Source of the DNA: Thalassotalea sediminis
GTDB lineage: Bacteria; Pseudomonadota; Gammaproteobacteria; Enterobacterales; Alteromonadaceae
Direction of reading: 5' to 3'
DNA length: 64,000 nt
Assembly: GCF_030295915.1 (NCBI RefSeq)
Contig: NZ_AP027361.1
Location: 744,001-808,000, forward strand
Shown: in pieces, positions 55,676-64,000 of the stretch
Layout: every line of letters begins with the position of its first letter
How positions within the stretch are numbered: the first letter of the stretch is position 1
Translations under genes and position numbers: made by a program
Notes under the pieces: generated by a model
The model's input: the letters and a program-made list of their open reading frames with translations, nothing else
The model's database searches: none
Told to the model about the DNA's origin: nothing

Positions 55676-55876
55676 ATGGGACTACGTTGGGTTGACTCAC
55701 TTGAAATTGCGTTAGATCTTATTGAAGAACATCCAGATGTGGATCCTTATAAACTGCACTTTACTGAATTGCGAAAGTGGGTACTGGCACTTGATAATTT
55801 TGATGATGATCCTGAACATTGCGGTGAAAGAGTGTTAGAAGCAATTCAATTAGCGTGGATGGCAGAAATCGATTAA
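55676..55876 (+). CDS. iscX: Fe-S assembly adaptor IscX
   Basis: 66 residues: MGLRWVDSLEIALDLIEEHP, FTELRKWVLALDNFDDDP, then LEAIQLAWM. It matches E. coli IscX (YfhJ) in length and in the conserved acidic DDDP patch. IscX binds IscS and iron and tunes cluster assembly. It normally closes the isc operon after fdx; here no other isc gene is present. The start is ATG 55676 after AAAGGGG; the GTG at 55670 overlaps that ribosome site. Confidence 0.93.
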   Translation: MGLRWVDSLEIALDLIEEHPDVDPYKLHFTELRKWVLALDNFDDDPEHCGERVLEAIQLAWMAEID

Positions 55877-56039
55877 TTGAATGTATTAGGTTTTTAAACG
55901 CTTTTTTCTCTATTTTTATAGATTTACCAAGTGTTCCGCTTTGTTGTCAGGGGGAGTTCGTCTATAATCTAGTCCAATAAACTAACGCTGATATCACAAG
56001 TGTTTAGCTCAACCAACTGGCGCAAATAAAATTATACTT

Positions 56040-57731
56040 ATGACGACAAATAAACAACGTCCTTTATACATTCCATATTCGGGTCCTAATCTATTAGAAA
56101 CACCTTTACTTAACAAAGGTTCCGCATTTTCACGCGAAGAACGTAAACAGTTTAATTTAGCGGGCTTACTACCTCCTGCCTATGAAACTATTGATGAGCA
56201 AGTTGAGCGTTGTTACATGCAGTACAGTAGTTTCCGTACTAATTTAAACAAGCATATTTATTTACGTGCGATTCACGACAAAAATGAAACCTTATTTTTT
56301 AAACTCGTACAAGCGCATTTGACAGAAATGATGCCGATTATCTATACCCCAACCGTGGGCGACGCTTGTGAAAGGTTTTCTGATATCTATCGCAGTAATC
56401 GTGGCTTATTTATTTCTTACGAAGATCGTCATGATATCGATGATATTTTGCGTAACGCGACTAAAAATAAAGTAAAAGTGATAGTGGTAACTGACGGAGA
56501 ACGTATTCTTGGCTTAGGCGACCAAGGTATTGGTGGTATGGGGATCCCTATCGGCAAACTATCACTTTATACCGCTTGTGGCGGCATTAGCCCAGCGTAT
56601 TGCTTACCTGTGATGTTAGATGTTGGTACAAACAATGAAAAATTACTAAATGATCCTATGTATATGGGCTCACGTCACCCACGTATTAGTCAAGAAGCCT
56701 ATGACGAATTTGTCGATATGTTTGTTCAAGCGGTTAAGCGCAGGTGGCCACATGTGATGCTACAGTTTGAAGACTTTGCACAACCGAACGCAATGCCATT
56801 ATTAAATCGATATAAAGATCAAATTTGTTGCTTCAATGATGATATTCAAGGAACTGCATCGGTTACTGTCGGTACATTGCTATCAGCATGTCGCATTAAG
56901 GGCGGGCAGTTATCACAGCAAAAGGTTGTTTTTGTTGGTGCTGGCTCTGCTGGTTGCGGTATTGCTGAACAAATTATTGCGCAGATGATTAGTGAAGGCC
57001 TTGATCCGGAGCAAGCGCGCAGTCAAGTATTTATGATTGACCGTTATGGCTTAGTTACTGAAGGTATGGAAGGGTTAAGAGACTTTCAAGAAAAACTTGG
57101 TCAAAAACGGGCAGCAATTGCTGCGTGGCAGATTGAAGGTGAGTATGCGACATTATTGGAAACAGTAACACAAGCAAAACCTGACATTCTCATTGGTGTT
57201 TCCGGTGTAGCCGGGCTCTTCACTGAAGATGTTATTAAGATGATGGCCAGCAACAATGACAAACCTATTATTTTCCCGTTAAGTAATCCAGTGAGACAAG
57301 TTGAAGCAACGCCTGAACAAGTAATTAATTGGACGGAGGGAAAAGCCATTGTAGCGACAGGTAGTCCTTTTGAACCTGTCGAACATAAAGGTGAAATTTA
57401 TCCTATTGCACAGTGTAACAATAGTTATATTTTCCCAGGTTTAGGTTTAGCAGTTGTCGCCGCGAATATTAATCGTATTACTGATGAAATGTTAATGGTG
57501 GCGAGTGAAACATTGGCAAAAGCTTCACCATTAGCAAATGAAGGTAAAGGAGAGTTATTGCCTCCATTGACTGAAATTGCAAATTTAAGTAAAGAAATTG
57601 CCTTTGCAGTAGCTCAAGTCGCCTTTGACCAAGACCTTGCACTTCGTATTGACGATGAAGCATTACTTGCCAAAATACAACGTAACTTTTGGCACCCTGA
57701 ATACCGTCAGTACCGTCGCTGCAGCATATAA
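56040..57731 (+). CDS. maeA: NAD-dependent malic enzyme
   Basis: 563 residues (E. coli MaeA 565). Seen are [60 protein letters not shown] with the metal-binding acids, and the NAD fold [17 protein letters not shown]. It decarboxylates malate to pyruvate with NAD. Placed in a window that also makes malate through the glyoxylate bypass, it gives a route from C4 acids to pyruvate. Monocistronic. Confidence 0.96.
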   Translation: MTTNKQRPLYIPYSGPNLLETPLLNKGSAFSREERKQFNLAGLLPPAYETIDEQVERCYMQYSSFRTNLNKHIYLRAIHDKNETLFFKLVQAHLTEMMPIIYTPTVGDACERFSDIYRSNRGLFISYEDRHDIDDILRNATKNKVKVIVVTDGERILGLGDQGIGGMGIPIGKLSLYTACGGISPAYCLPVMLDVGTNNEKLLNDPMYMGSRHPRISQEAYDEFVDMFVQAVKRRWPHVMLQFEDFAQPNAMPLLNRYKDQICCFNDDIQGTASVTVGTLLSACRIKGGQLSQQKVVFVGAGSAGCGIAEQIIAQMISEGLDPEQARSQVFMIDRYGLVTEGMEGLRDFQEKLGQKRAAIAAWQIEGEYATLLETVTQAKPDILIGVSGVAGLFTEDVIKMMASNNDKPIIFPLSNPVRQVEATPEQVINWTEGKAIVATGSPFEPVEHKGEIYPIAQCNNSYIFPGLGLAVVAANINRITDEMLMVASETLAKASPLANEGKGELLPPLTEIANLSKEIAFAVAQVAFDQDLALRIDDEALLAKIQRNFWHPEYRQYRRCSI

Positions 57732-57760
57732 ATAACCTTGTACATTAGACAATGTTTGTA

Positions 57761-57793
57761 TAAACAACCCCTTTATTGATAAGGGGTTGTTTA
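57761..57793 (+). terminator. Hairpin after maeA
   Basis: TAAACAACCCCTT / AAGGGGTTGTTTA, a 13-bp perfect stem with a 7-nt loop. Only a short T stretch follows (AAAATTTTA), so it is a moderate terminator or transcript stabiliser. Confidence 0.7.
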
Positions 57794-57914
57794 AAATTTT
57801 ACACATCAGGAATAACAATCTTTATTCCTAGGTAGGCATTTGCCAACAATTCGTCTATAATCGCGCCAAAATTTATAATCTAGTTTATTAAACTTACAAA
57901 ATTGAGGGCTTATC

Positions 57915-58346
57915 ATGGCTATCGAACGTACTTTTTCTATCGTAAAACCTGATGCAGTAGCAAAAAATGTTATTGGTCAGATCTACAATCGCTTTGAAAC
58001 TGCTGGTTTAACGATCATCGCATCTAAAATGGTTCACCTTTCTAAAGAACAAGCTGAAGGTTTCTATGCTGAGCATAGCGAACGTCCTTTCTTTGGTGCT
58101 TTAGTTGAATTTATGACTTCTGGTCCTGTAATGGTTCAAGTACTTGAAGGCGAAGGTGCTGTACTTAAAAACCGTGAAATTATGGGTGCTACTAACCCAG
58201 CTGAAGCCTTAGCAGGTACATTACGTGCTGACTATGCTAACTCGATTGATGAGAATGCAGTACACGGTTCTGATGCTGTTGAATCTGCTGCGCGTGAAAT
58301 TGCTTACTTCTTCTCTGATGAAGAGATTTGCCCACGCACTCGTTAA
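57915..58346 (+). CDS. ndk: Nucleoside diphosphate kinase
   Basis: 143 residues. [20 protein letters not shown] at the start and the active-site histidine H117 in [15 protein letters not shown]. It balances nucleoside triphosphates by phosphate transfer through that histidine. Length and sequence are standard. Strong codon bias (frequent GAA, GGT, GCT) fits high expression. It is the usual neighbour of rlmN in gammaproteobacteria. Confidence 0.98.
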   Translation: MAIERTFSIVKPDAVAKNVIGQIYNRFETAGLTIIASKMVHLSKEQAEGFYAEHSERPFFGALVEFMTSGPVMVQVLEGEGAVLKNREIMGATNPAEALAGTLRADYANSIDENAVHGSDAVESAAREIAYFFSDEEICPRTR

Positions 58347-58470
58347 TTCTTTGTAAGTTGAAGTTATTGGTCTCCTGTTTTGGTCGATAATACGCAGTTA
58401 AGTCAATTAGCTGAGTTTTTCATAAATATTAGTACTAATGACTTTGATTAATAAAAGAATTAATCAAATA

Positions 58471-58507
58471 AAGGGTTTTATCGTTTAGCGGTAAAATCCT
58501 TTTGTTT
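58471..58507 (+). terminator. Terminator after ndk
   Basis: AAGGGTTTTATCG / CGGTAAAATCCTT stem with near-perfect pairing and a TTTAG loop, ending in TTTTGTTTTGTT. Confidence 0.8.
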
Positions 58508-58641
58508 TGTTAGATGGTTACGATAAGTTGATTTTGGTTTCGATGACAAACAACTTACCCTAGTTATCTTAATTGTTACTTTTGATGAAAAAGTGTACAA
58601 TTTCGCCCCTTTGAATATTGTAGTATTGAGAGTTTTTCAGC

Positions 58642-59811
58642 ATGAATGAATCCGCAACCAGTGTTAGCCCAAACATGAAGAAAGTTAATTTATTAAACTT
58701 TGACCATCAAGGGTTGCGTGACTATTTTGCTTCAATTGGTGAAAAGCCATTCCGCGCTGATCAAGTAATGAAATGGATGTACCATTTTGGTTATGATGAC
58801 TTCGAGCAAATGACCAATTTGAATAAGAAGTTACGTGAAAAACTTGCCAGAAACTGTGAAATACATGCGCCTGAGATATCACAAAAGCAAGTATCGAATG
58901 ATGGTACGATAAAGTATGCATTAAAACTTGAAGGTGGTCAGGAAGTTGAAACCGTTTGGATCCCTGAAAATAATCGCGCCACTTTGTGTGTATCTTCTCA
59001 AGTAGGTTGTGCCTTAGAATGTAGTTTTTGTTCTACAGCTCAACAAGGATTTAATCGAAACCTTTCTGTCTCTGAAATAATTGGCCAAGTGTGGCGTGTA
59101 GCAAATGATATTGGTGCAACACGCATTGCGGGTAAGCGACCAATCACTAACATCGTAATGATGGGCATGGGTGAGCCGTTATTAAATATGAAAAACTTAA
59201 TACCTGCTTTAGACAATATGCTTAACGATCTTGCTTATGGATTGTCAAAGCGTCGTGTCACCGTTAGTACTTCTGGTGTAGTTCCAGCACTTGCGATGTT
59301 AAAAGAAAAAATTGATTGTGCTTTAGCTATCTCTATACACGCGCCAAATGACGCTTTACGTAATGAACTTGTGCCAATAAACAAGAAATATCCATTACAG
59401 GAGTTTCTTGCTGCTTCTCGTCAATATATAGAAGGTTCTAAAGCACAAAAAGCGGTTACAGTAGAGTACGTTATGATTCAAGAAGTGAATGATACTACTG
59501 AGCATGCACATGAACTTGCACATGCGTTAAAAGATACACCAAGCAAAATTAACCTGATCCCATTTAATCCATATCCAGGTTCACCTTACAAAAGATCAAG
59601 TAATTCTCGTATTGATAGGTTCGATAAAGTACTACAAACCTATGGCTATACGGTAATTACCCGTCGAACACGTGGTGATGATATTGATGCTGCATGTGGT
59701 CAGCTCGCAGGCGATGTTTTAGACCGTACGAAGCGCACTGCAACCAATACTGAACAAGCAGAAGAAAAAAAACAGGTGAAAGCTGAACAAATTTCAGTAA
59801 AAATAGTCTGA
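58642..59811 (+). CDS. rlmN: 23S rRNA / tRNA adenine-C2 methyltransferase RlmN
   Basis: 389 residues. Radical-SAM cluster motif C123-x3-C127-x2-C130 ([12 protein letters not shown]), the SAM-binding [14 protein letters not shown], and the second catalytic cysteine C352 in [11 protein letters not shown]. It methylates A2503 of 23S rRNA and A37 of some tRNAs, aiding decoding fidelity. The C-terminal tail is charged and slightly longer than in E. coli. First gene of the rlmN-pilF-rodZ-ispG-hisS run. Confidence 0.97.
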   Translation: MNESATSVSPNMKKVNLLNFDHQGLRDYFASIGEKPFRADQVMKWMYHFGYDDFEQMTNLNKKLREKLARNCEIHAPEISQKQVSNDGTIKYALKLEGGQEVETVWIPENNRATLCVSSQVGCALECSFCSTAQQGFNRNLSVSEIIGQVWRVANDIGATRIAGKRPITNIVMMGMGEPLLNMKNLIPALDNMLNDLAYGLSKRRVTVSTSGVVPALAMLKEKIDCALAISIHAPNDALRNELVPINKKYPLQEFLAASRQYIEGSKAQKAVTVEYVMIQEVNDTTEHAHELAHALKDTPSKINLIPFNPYPGSPYKRSSNSRIDRFDKVLQTYGYTVITRRTRGDDIDAACGQLAGDVLDRTKRTATNTEQAEEKKQVKAEQISVKIV

Positions 59812-59837
59812 AATTAATAACACTTGTGTCGGTATCC

Positions 59838-61043
59838 ATGGATAAGTTTCTGAATAAGGTAACCCTATTATTGTGTTGCTTAGGTTTGGCGGGCTGTGTC
59901 ACGCAAACCTACGAAAACGATAATCACACGCCAGTTGTGCAAAACGAATCTTCAAACAATGAAATCGCCATGACGCGTATTTCGTTGGGCTTGGGTTATT
60001 TGAAAATGGGGAATACAACGCAGGCTAAGTTAAATCTAGAAAAAGCAAAGCGTTCGGCTCCTCATTTAGTACAAGTTCATACTGCCTTTGCTCATTATTA
60101 TGATACGGTCGGTGAACCAGAATTAGCGACGCAAGCCTATGAAAAAGCGTTATCTATCAAGGGGGATGATCCTGATACGCTGAATAATTATGGTGTTTTT
60201 CTTTGTAAGCAAGAAAAATACGAGCTTGCCGAGAAGCAGATGTTAAAGGCTATTGCGGTACCTAGTTATTTGCTAGTGGCACAAAGTTATGAAAACTTAG
60301 CATTATGTCAATTGGATGCTGACGCATTTGATAAAGCAGAGCACTACTTAAGCAAGTCTATTCAACATAGTCCAAGTAATGCGACAGCAATTCTACACAT
60401 GATGCGTTTACAATATGCAAAGAAAAACTATGTTTCAGCGCAGCAGTATTTAAAGCGATATGAGAAAGCAACACGCAGGTTTTTACCAGAAGCGTTAGCA
60501 TTAGCTTATAAAATATATAGTAAGCAAGGTAAGACGAAGGTCGCCAAAAATTACGCAAGTATGCTGGTAAAAATGTTCCCTAATTCTTTTCAAGCAAGAG
60601 CATTTCTTTTGAATGATTTAGCCAGTATAGAGGCCGATGTTTTAGCCAAAAGATATGCAGCGACTCAGCAAACTCAGGTAGTTACAAAAAAGAAAAAGCG
60701 TTTCGTCAAGTTGTCGCCTAAAACGACAACAGCCAATAAGAAAACTACATTGAATACTGCAAGTAATTTGAATACGAATACCGCTACATCAGCGCCTGAG
60801 AATACAAAGAATGGTAATGCTCCAACGCAAAACTCAGCAAGTAAAGTGACGCAGCAAATAGACAGTAATACCAAACAAGCGAGTGAAGTTTTAACGCATA
60901 CGGTAGCAAAAGGCGATACATTATTTTCCATCTCTATGCTGTACAATGTCCATATGAAAGCGATAGAACGTTGGAATAATATTTCTCGAAATCAACCTAT
61001 AAAAATAGGTGATGTAATTATGGTCGCCGCTCCTAAGAAGTAA
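59838..61043 (+). CDS. pilW: PilF/PilW-like TPR lipoprotein with C-terminal LysM domain
   Basis: 401 residues. Lipoprotein signal LLCCLGLAGC (Cys near residue 20), TPR helices about 40-250 (LGLGYLKMGNTTQAKLNLEK, LNNYGVFLCKQEKYELAEKQ), a Thr/Asn/Lys-rich linker about 280-350, and a LysM domain at the end (HTVAKGDTLFSISMLYNVHM). PilF pilots the PilQ secretin of type IV pili to the outer membrane; usual length is about 250. The added LysM could hold it to peptidoglycan. GTG 59826 is an alternative start. Confidence 0.85.
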   Translation: MDKFLNKVTLLLCCLGLAGCVTQTYENDNHTPVVQNESSNNEIAMTRISLGLGYLKMGNTTQAKLNLEKAKRSAPHLVQVHTAFAHYYDTVGEPELATQAYEKALSIKGDDPDTLNNYGVFLCKQEKYELAEKQMLKAIAVPSYLLVAQSYENLALCQLDADAFDKAEHYLSKSIQHSPSNATAILHMMRLQYAKKNYVSAQQYLKRYEKATRRFLPEALALAYKIYSKQGKTKVAKNYASMLVKMFPNSFQARAFLLNDLASIEADVLAKRYAATQQTQVVTKKKKRFVKLSPKTTTANKKTTLNTASNLNTNTATSAPENTKNGNAPTQNSASKVTQQIDSNTKQASEVLTHTVAKGDTLFSISMLYNVHMKAIERWNNISRNQPIKIGDVIMVAAPKK

Positions 61044-61052
61044 CAATTAACA

Positions 61053-62072
61053 ATGACGAACATGACACAACACGAAAAAGTGGAAGAAATCACTGAAGAA
61101 CATTCAAAGATAGGCCCTGGCCAAATGCTTGCACAAGCCCGTGAAAAAATGGGTTTGAGTCAACACGATGTTGCGGAACGATTAAACTTTCGTACCGTCT
61201 TGGTAAGTAATCTTGAACAGGATATTTATGACGGCTCTTTACCACCTACTTTTAACCGAGGCTACTTAAAAAGCTATGCTAAGCTTGTCGATGTTTCCGT
61301 AACAGATGTATTGGCAAGTTATGAAGCCTTAAATGTGGTTGTAAAACAGAGTGCGCAAATGCAAAGCTTTTCTAAGGAAACTGAAAAGCAAGCTGAAAAT
61401 AGTCGTCTCATGTGGCTAACCTACATTATATTAGCCGCCTTAGTAGGATCAAGTATTGTATGGTGGGTACAAGATGCGAAGCAGAGTCAAAAAACAACGG
61501 TTTTAGACGAGTCTTCCGTTTCGAAAAATGATAGTAACACCGAGAAAACACCGGTAACGGAACAATCGTTACCTTTGAACAGCTCTGATAGTGTAACTGG
61601 TAATCAAGAAAACAATGATAACATTGCACCACTAGCAGAGACGCTCAAAAAGACGACGGCGCATGTAAATAACAAAGATGTTAATGCCAACCAAGAAAGT
61701 GTAGCACCTAATGCATCAGAGCAGACAGAGGGTAAGGCTGAAGCGATAACATCTGTAGTAACAAGTAACGAGCCTGATAAAGCGTTAATTGAGGACACTG
61801 TTGATGTGGTACTAACATCTGCTCAGTTTACTTTTTCTGGAGATTGCTGGGTTAATATTTATGACGCAACAGGTGAACGCGTAGCATGGGGTATAAAAAA
61901 AACAGGCTATGTAATGAATATTTCGGGTCAAGCGCCGTTTAAAGTAACACTGGGTAAACCTGAACTTGTAGCTATTTCTTTTCAGGGGGACAATATTGAT
62001 ATGTCGCAATTTTCACGTGGCAATATTGCCAAGTTCACCTTGCCACTCGATGCAGAAGATCAAGCAGAGTAA
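61053..62072 (+). CDS. rodZ: Cell-shape protein RodZ
   Basis: 339 residues. N-terminal helix-turn-helix ([20 protein letters not shown], about 25-90) that contacts MreB, one TM about 113-133 ([19 protein letters not shown]), a long low-complexity Ser/Asn/Glu periplasmic linker, and a C-terminal DUF4115 beta domain ([20 protein letters not shown]). RodZ links the MreB cytoskeleton to the elongasome. It starts nine bases after pilW and ends twelve before ispG. Confidence 0.95.
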   Translation: MTNMTQHEKVEEITEEHSKIGPGQMLAQAREKMGLSQHDVAERLNFRTVLVSNLEQDIYDGSLPPTFNRGYLKSYAKLVDVSVTDVLASYEALNVVVKQSAQMQSFSKETEKQAENSRLMWLTYIILAALVGSSIVWWVQDAKQSQKTTVLDESSVSKNDSNTEKTPVTEQSLPLNSSDSVTGNQENNDNIAPLAETLKKTTAHVNNKDVNANQESVAPNASEQTEGKAEAITSVVTSNEPDKALIEDTVDVVLTSAQFTFSGDCWVNIYDATGERVAWGIKKTGYVMNISGQAPFKVTLGKPELVAISFQGDNIDMSQFSRGNIAKFTLPLDAEDQAE

Positions 62073-62083
62073 ACGAATCTATT

Positions 62084-63205
62084 ATGTTTAAAGAATCTCC
62101 AATTATACGTCGAAAGTCACGTCAAATTATGGTTGGCAATGTCCCTGTGGGAGGGAATGCTCCCATCGCTGTTCAATCCATGACCAACACATTAACCACT
62201 GATGTTTCAGCTACGGTTAAACAAATTAAAGCACTTGAAGCCGTTGGGGCAGATATTGTTCGTGTCAGTGTGCCAACAATGGATGCTGCTGAAGCTTTCA
62301 AAGAAATTAAAAAGCAGGTTTCTGTGCCATTAGTCACGGATATTCATTTTGATTATCGTATCGCTTTAAAAGTTGCAGAATATGGTGCAGATTGCTTGCG
62401 TATTAACCCCGGCAACATAGGCCGTGAAGATCGCGTACGTGCGGTTGTTGAATCTGCGCGTGATAAAGGGATCCCAATCCGAATCGGCGTCAATGGTGGC
62501 TCGTTGGAAAAAGACATTCAAGAAAAATATACAGAGCCTACCGCAGAAGCATTGTTGGAATCGGCAATGCGGCATGTTGATATTCTCGATCGCTTAAACT
62601 TTCATGATTTTAAAGTAAGTGTTAAGGCTTCTGATGTATTTTTAGCGGTTGGTTCTTATCGACTTTTAGCTAAGCAAATTGATAACCCTTTACATCTTGG
62701 TATTACTGAAGCCGGAGGTTTACGTTCTGGTGCAGTGAAATCTTCTGTTGGCTTGGGTTTGTTGCTGTCTGAAGGTATTGGTGACACATTACGTGTTTCG
62801 CTTGCGGCTGATCCTGTTGAAGAGGTTAAAGTTGGTTTTGATATTTTAAAGTCGTTAAAGCTTCGTAGCCGAGGCATTAACTTTATTGCTTGCCCAAGCT
62901 GTTCAAGACAAGAATTTGATGTAATTAGTACGGTAAATGAACTCGAACAGCGTGTAGAAGATATTATGACGCCAATGGATGTTTCAATTATTGGTTGTAT
63001 CGTAAATGGACCAGGTGAGGCAACAGTTTCCGATTTAGGCCTAACAGGTAGCAGTAAAAAAAGTGGCTATTACTTAGACGGTATACGCCAAAAAGAGCGT
63101 TTTGATAATGATAATTTGGTTGATCAATTAGAACAACGAATTCGTGCGAAAGCTAAGTTGATGGATCAAGCAAATAAAATTGACATTAAAGAAATCGACA
63201 AATAG
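62084..63205 (+). CDS. ispG: 4-hydroxy-3-methylbut-2-enyl diphosphate synthase
   Basis: 373 residues. TIM-barrel motifs [19 protein letters not shown] and [20 protein letters not shown], then the 4Fe-4S ligands in [11 protein letters not shown] and [12 protein letters not shown]. It carries out the reductive ring opening of MEcPP to HMBPP in the MEP isoprenoid pathway. Fixed neighbour of rodZ and hisS in gammaproteobacteria. Confidence 0.98.
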   Translation: MFKESPIIRRKSRQIMVGNVPVGGNAPIAVQSMTNTLTTDVSATVKQIKALEAVGADIVRVSVPTMDAAEAFKEIKKQVSVPLVTDIHFDYRIALKVAEYGADCLRINPGNIGREDRVRAVVESARDKGIPIRIGVNGGSLEKDIQEKYTEPTAEALLESAMRHVDILDRLNFHDFKVSVKASDVFLAVGSYRLLAKQIDNPLHLGITEAGGLRSGAVKSSVGLGLLLSEGIGDTLRVSLAADPVEEVKVGFDILKSLKLRSRGINFIACPSCSRQEFDVISTVNELEQRVEDIMTPMDVSIIGCIVNGPGEATVSDLGLTGSSKKSGYYLDGIRQKERFDNDNLVDQLEQRIRAKAKLMDQANKIDIKEIDK

Positions 63206-63289
63206 GTACAGCAGTTTACGTTTATCGCTAAACTGCCTATAATGCGCGCTGCATTTTTACATTTCTATAAGCAAAAGAGAGCCTTCTAG

Positions 63290-64000
63290 GTGAGTAAAAC
63301 AATTCAGGCTGTTCGTGGGATGAACGACTGCCTTCCTTCAGAAACCAATATTTGGCAAATGGTTGAGTCAGTATTACGTCGTGTGGCTAGTAATTATGGC
63401 TTTGCTGAAATCCGCATGCCTATTGTGGAGTCAACCGCGCTTTTTAAACGTTCTATTGGTGAAGTTACCGATATCGTCGAAAAAGAAATGTACACCTTTG
63501 ATGATCGCAACGGTGATAGCCTAACACTGCGACCAGAAGGCACAGCTTGTTGCGTAAGAGCAGGAAACCAACATGGCCTTTTATATAATCAAGAGCAAAG
63601 ATTATGGTATATGGGCCCAATGTTTCGTCATGAACGTCCACAAAAAGGCCGCTATCGTCAGTTCCATCAATTTGGTCTTGAAGCCTTTGGTATCGCAACA
63701 CCTGACATCGACGCAGAAGTTATTTCGCTAACTTATCGACTTTGGAAGGAACTTGGCATCAATGAGTTTGTCACACTAGAGTTGAATTCATTAGGTTCGA
63801 ATGAAGAACGTGCCGCTTATCGTGATGCTTTGGTCGAATTCTTAACGAAGAAAGAAGATATGCTTGACGACGATTCAAAACGTCGTATGCATACGAATCC
63901 ATTACGTGTGCTAGACAGTAAAAACCCTGAGGTACAAAAAGCCTTAGTGGGAGCGCCTAAATTAGTAGATTATTTTGGTGAGGAATCTAAAGCGCATTTT
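63290..64000 (+). CDS. hisS: Histidyl-tRNA synthetase, 5' part
   Basis: 237 codons are present before the window ends. GTG start ([15 protein letters not shown]) with the class II motifs [35 protein letters not shown] and HQFGLEAFG. It charges tRNA-His with histidine. The upstream gap of 84 bases is short, so it may be read from the ispG transcript or its own promoter. The C-terminal half lies outside the window. Confidence 0.97.
   Translation, partial: MSKTIQAVRGMNDCLPSETNIWQMVESVLRRVASNYGFAEIRMPIVESTALFKRSIGEVTDIVEKEMYTFDDRNGDSLTLRPEGTACCVRAGNQHGLLYNQEQRLWYMGPMFRHERPQKGRYRQFHQFGLEAFGIATPDIDAEVISLTYRLWKELGINEFVTLELNSLGSNEERAAYRDALVEFLTKKEDMLDDDSKRRMHTNPLRVLDSKNPEVQKALVGAPKLVDYFGEESKAHF

Overview
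The window is about 64 kb of chromosome from an AT-rich marine-type gammaproteobacterium. Gene content and order (rlmN-pilF-rodZ-ispG-hisS, a thrLABC operon with attenuator, ettA, rdgC, selO, NAD-malic enzyme, large-form isocitrate lyase beside malate synthase G) point to Alteromonadales. A Colwelliaceae genus such as Thalassotalea or Colwellia is my best guess, from overall protein character rather than any database match. I see no rRNA, tRNA, CRISPR array, prophage or transposase gene.

Layout. 1-1.2 kb: the tail of an unknown gene and three small membrane proteins. 1.3-7 kb: tRNA-modifying TrhP with a YfhL ferredoxin, an HDOD protein, RdgC and an orphan sensor kinase. 7-29.5 kb: a phosphate and polyphosphate district. 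It holds a porin, phoBR, pstS, ppx-ppk, then (after gcvR-like, PilZ, ettA, a diguanylate cyclase, selO and a CBS protein) pstCAB-phoU and a DUF47-Pit transporter pair. Four PHO boxes with 11-bp repeat phasing precede the porin, phoB, pstS and pstC. The porin is therefore probably a phosphate-starvation outer-membrane channel feeding PstS and the split Pst transporter. 29.5-33 kb: ppiC, then an uncharacterised ECF sigma / membrane anti-sigma-like / secreted coiled-coil cassette. 33-39.5 kb: a two-carbon metabolism island with malate synthase G, lrgB, lrgA and a LysR regulator on one strand and divergent isocitrate lyase. 39.5-44 kb: SOS-controlled yebG with a YgjP-like metallopeptidase, an untracked 30-aa peptide gene, and an overlapping CheY / CheC-like / PAS-GGDEF operon. 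44-49 kb: thrLABC. 49-53 kb: a class V aminotransferase, a 254-bp inverted-repeat element, a GNAT enzyme and an FAD oxidoreductase. 53-58.4 kb: a D-2-hydroxyacid dehydrogenase, NnrS, DUF2164, a tiny membrane protein with iscX, malic enzyme and ndk. 58.6-64 kb: rlmN, a pilF-LysM fusion, rodZ, ispG and the start of hisS.

Most of the window is ordinary core genome. The points I would follow up are lrgAB inside a glyoxylate-cycle locus, the ECF cassette, a triple-heptamer operator-like site at the Pit promoter, the CheY/CheC/GGDEF operon, the structured repeat whose terminal repeat supplies a host gene's stop codon, and a gcvR-ppk palindrome built from PHO-like hexamers. All functional statements come from reading the sequence and from family knowledge; no search was run.
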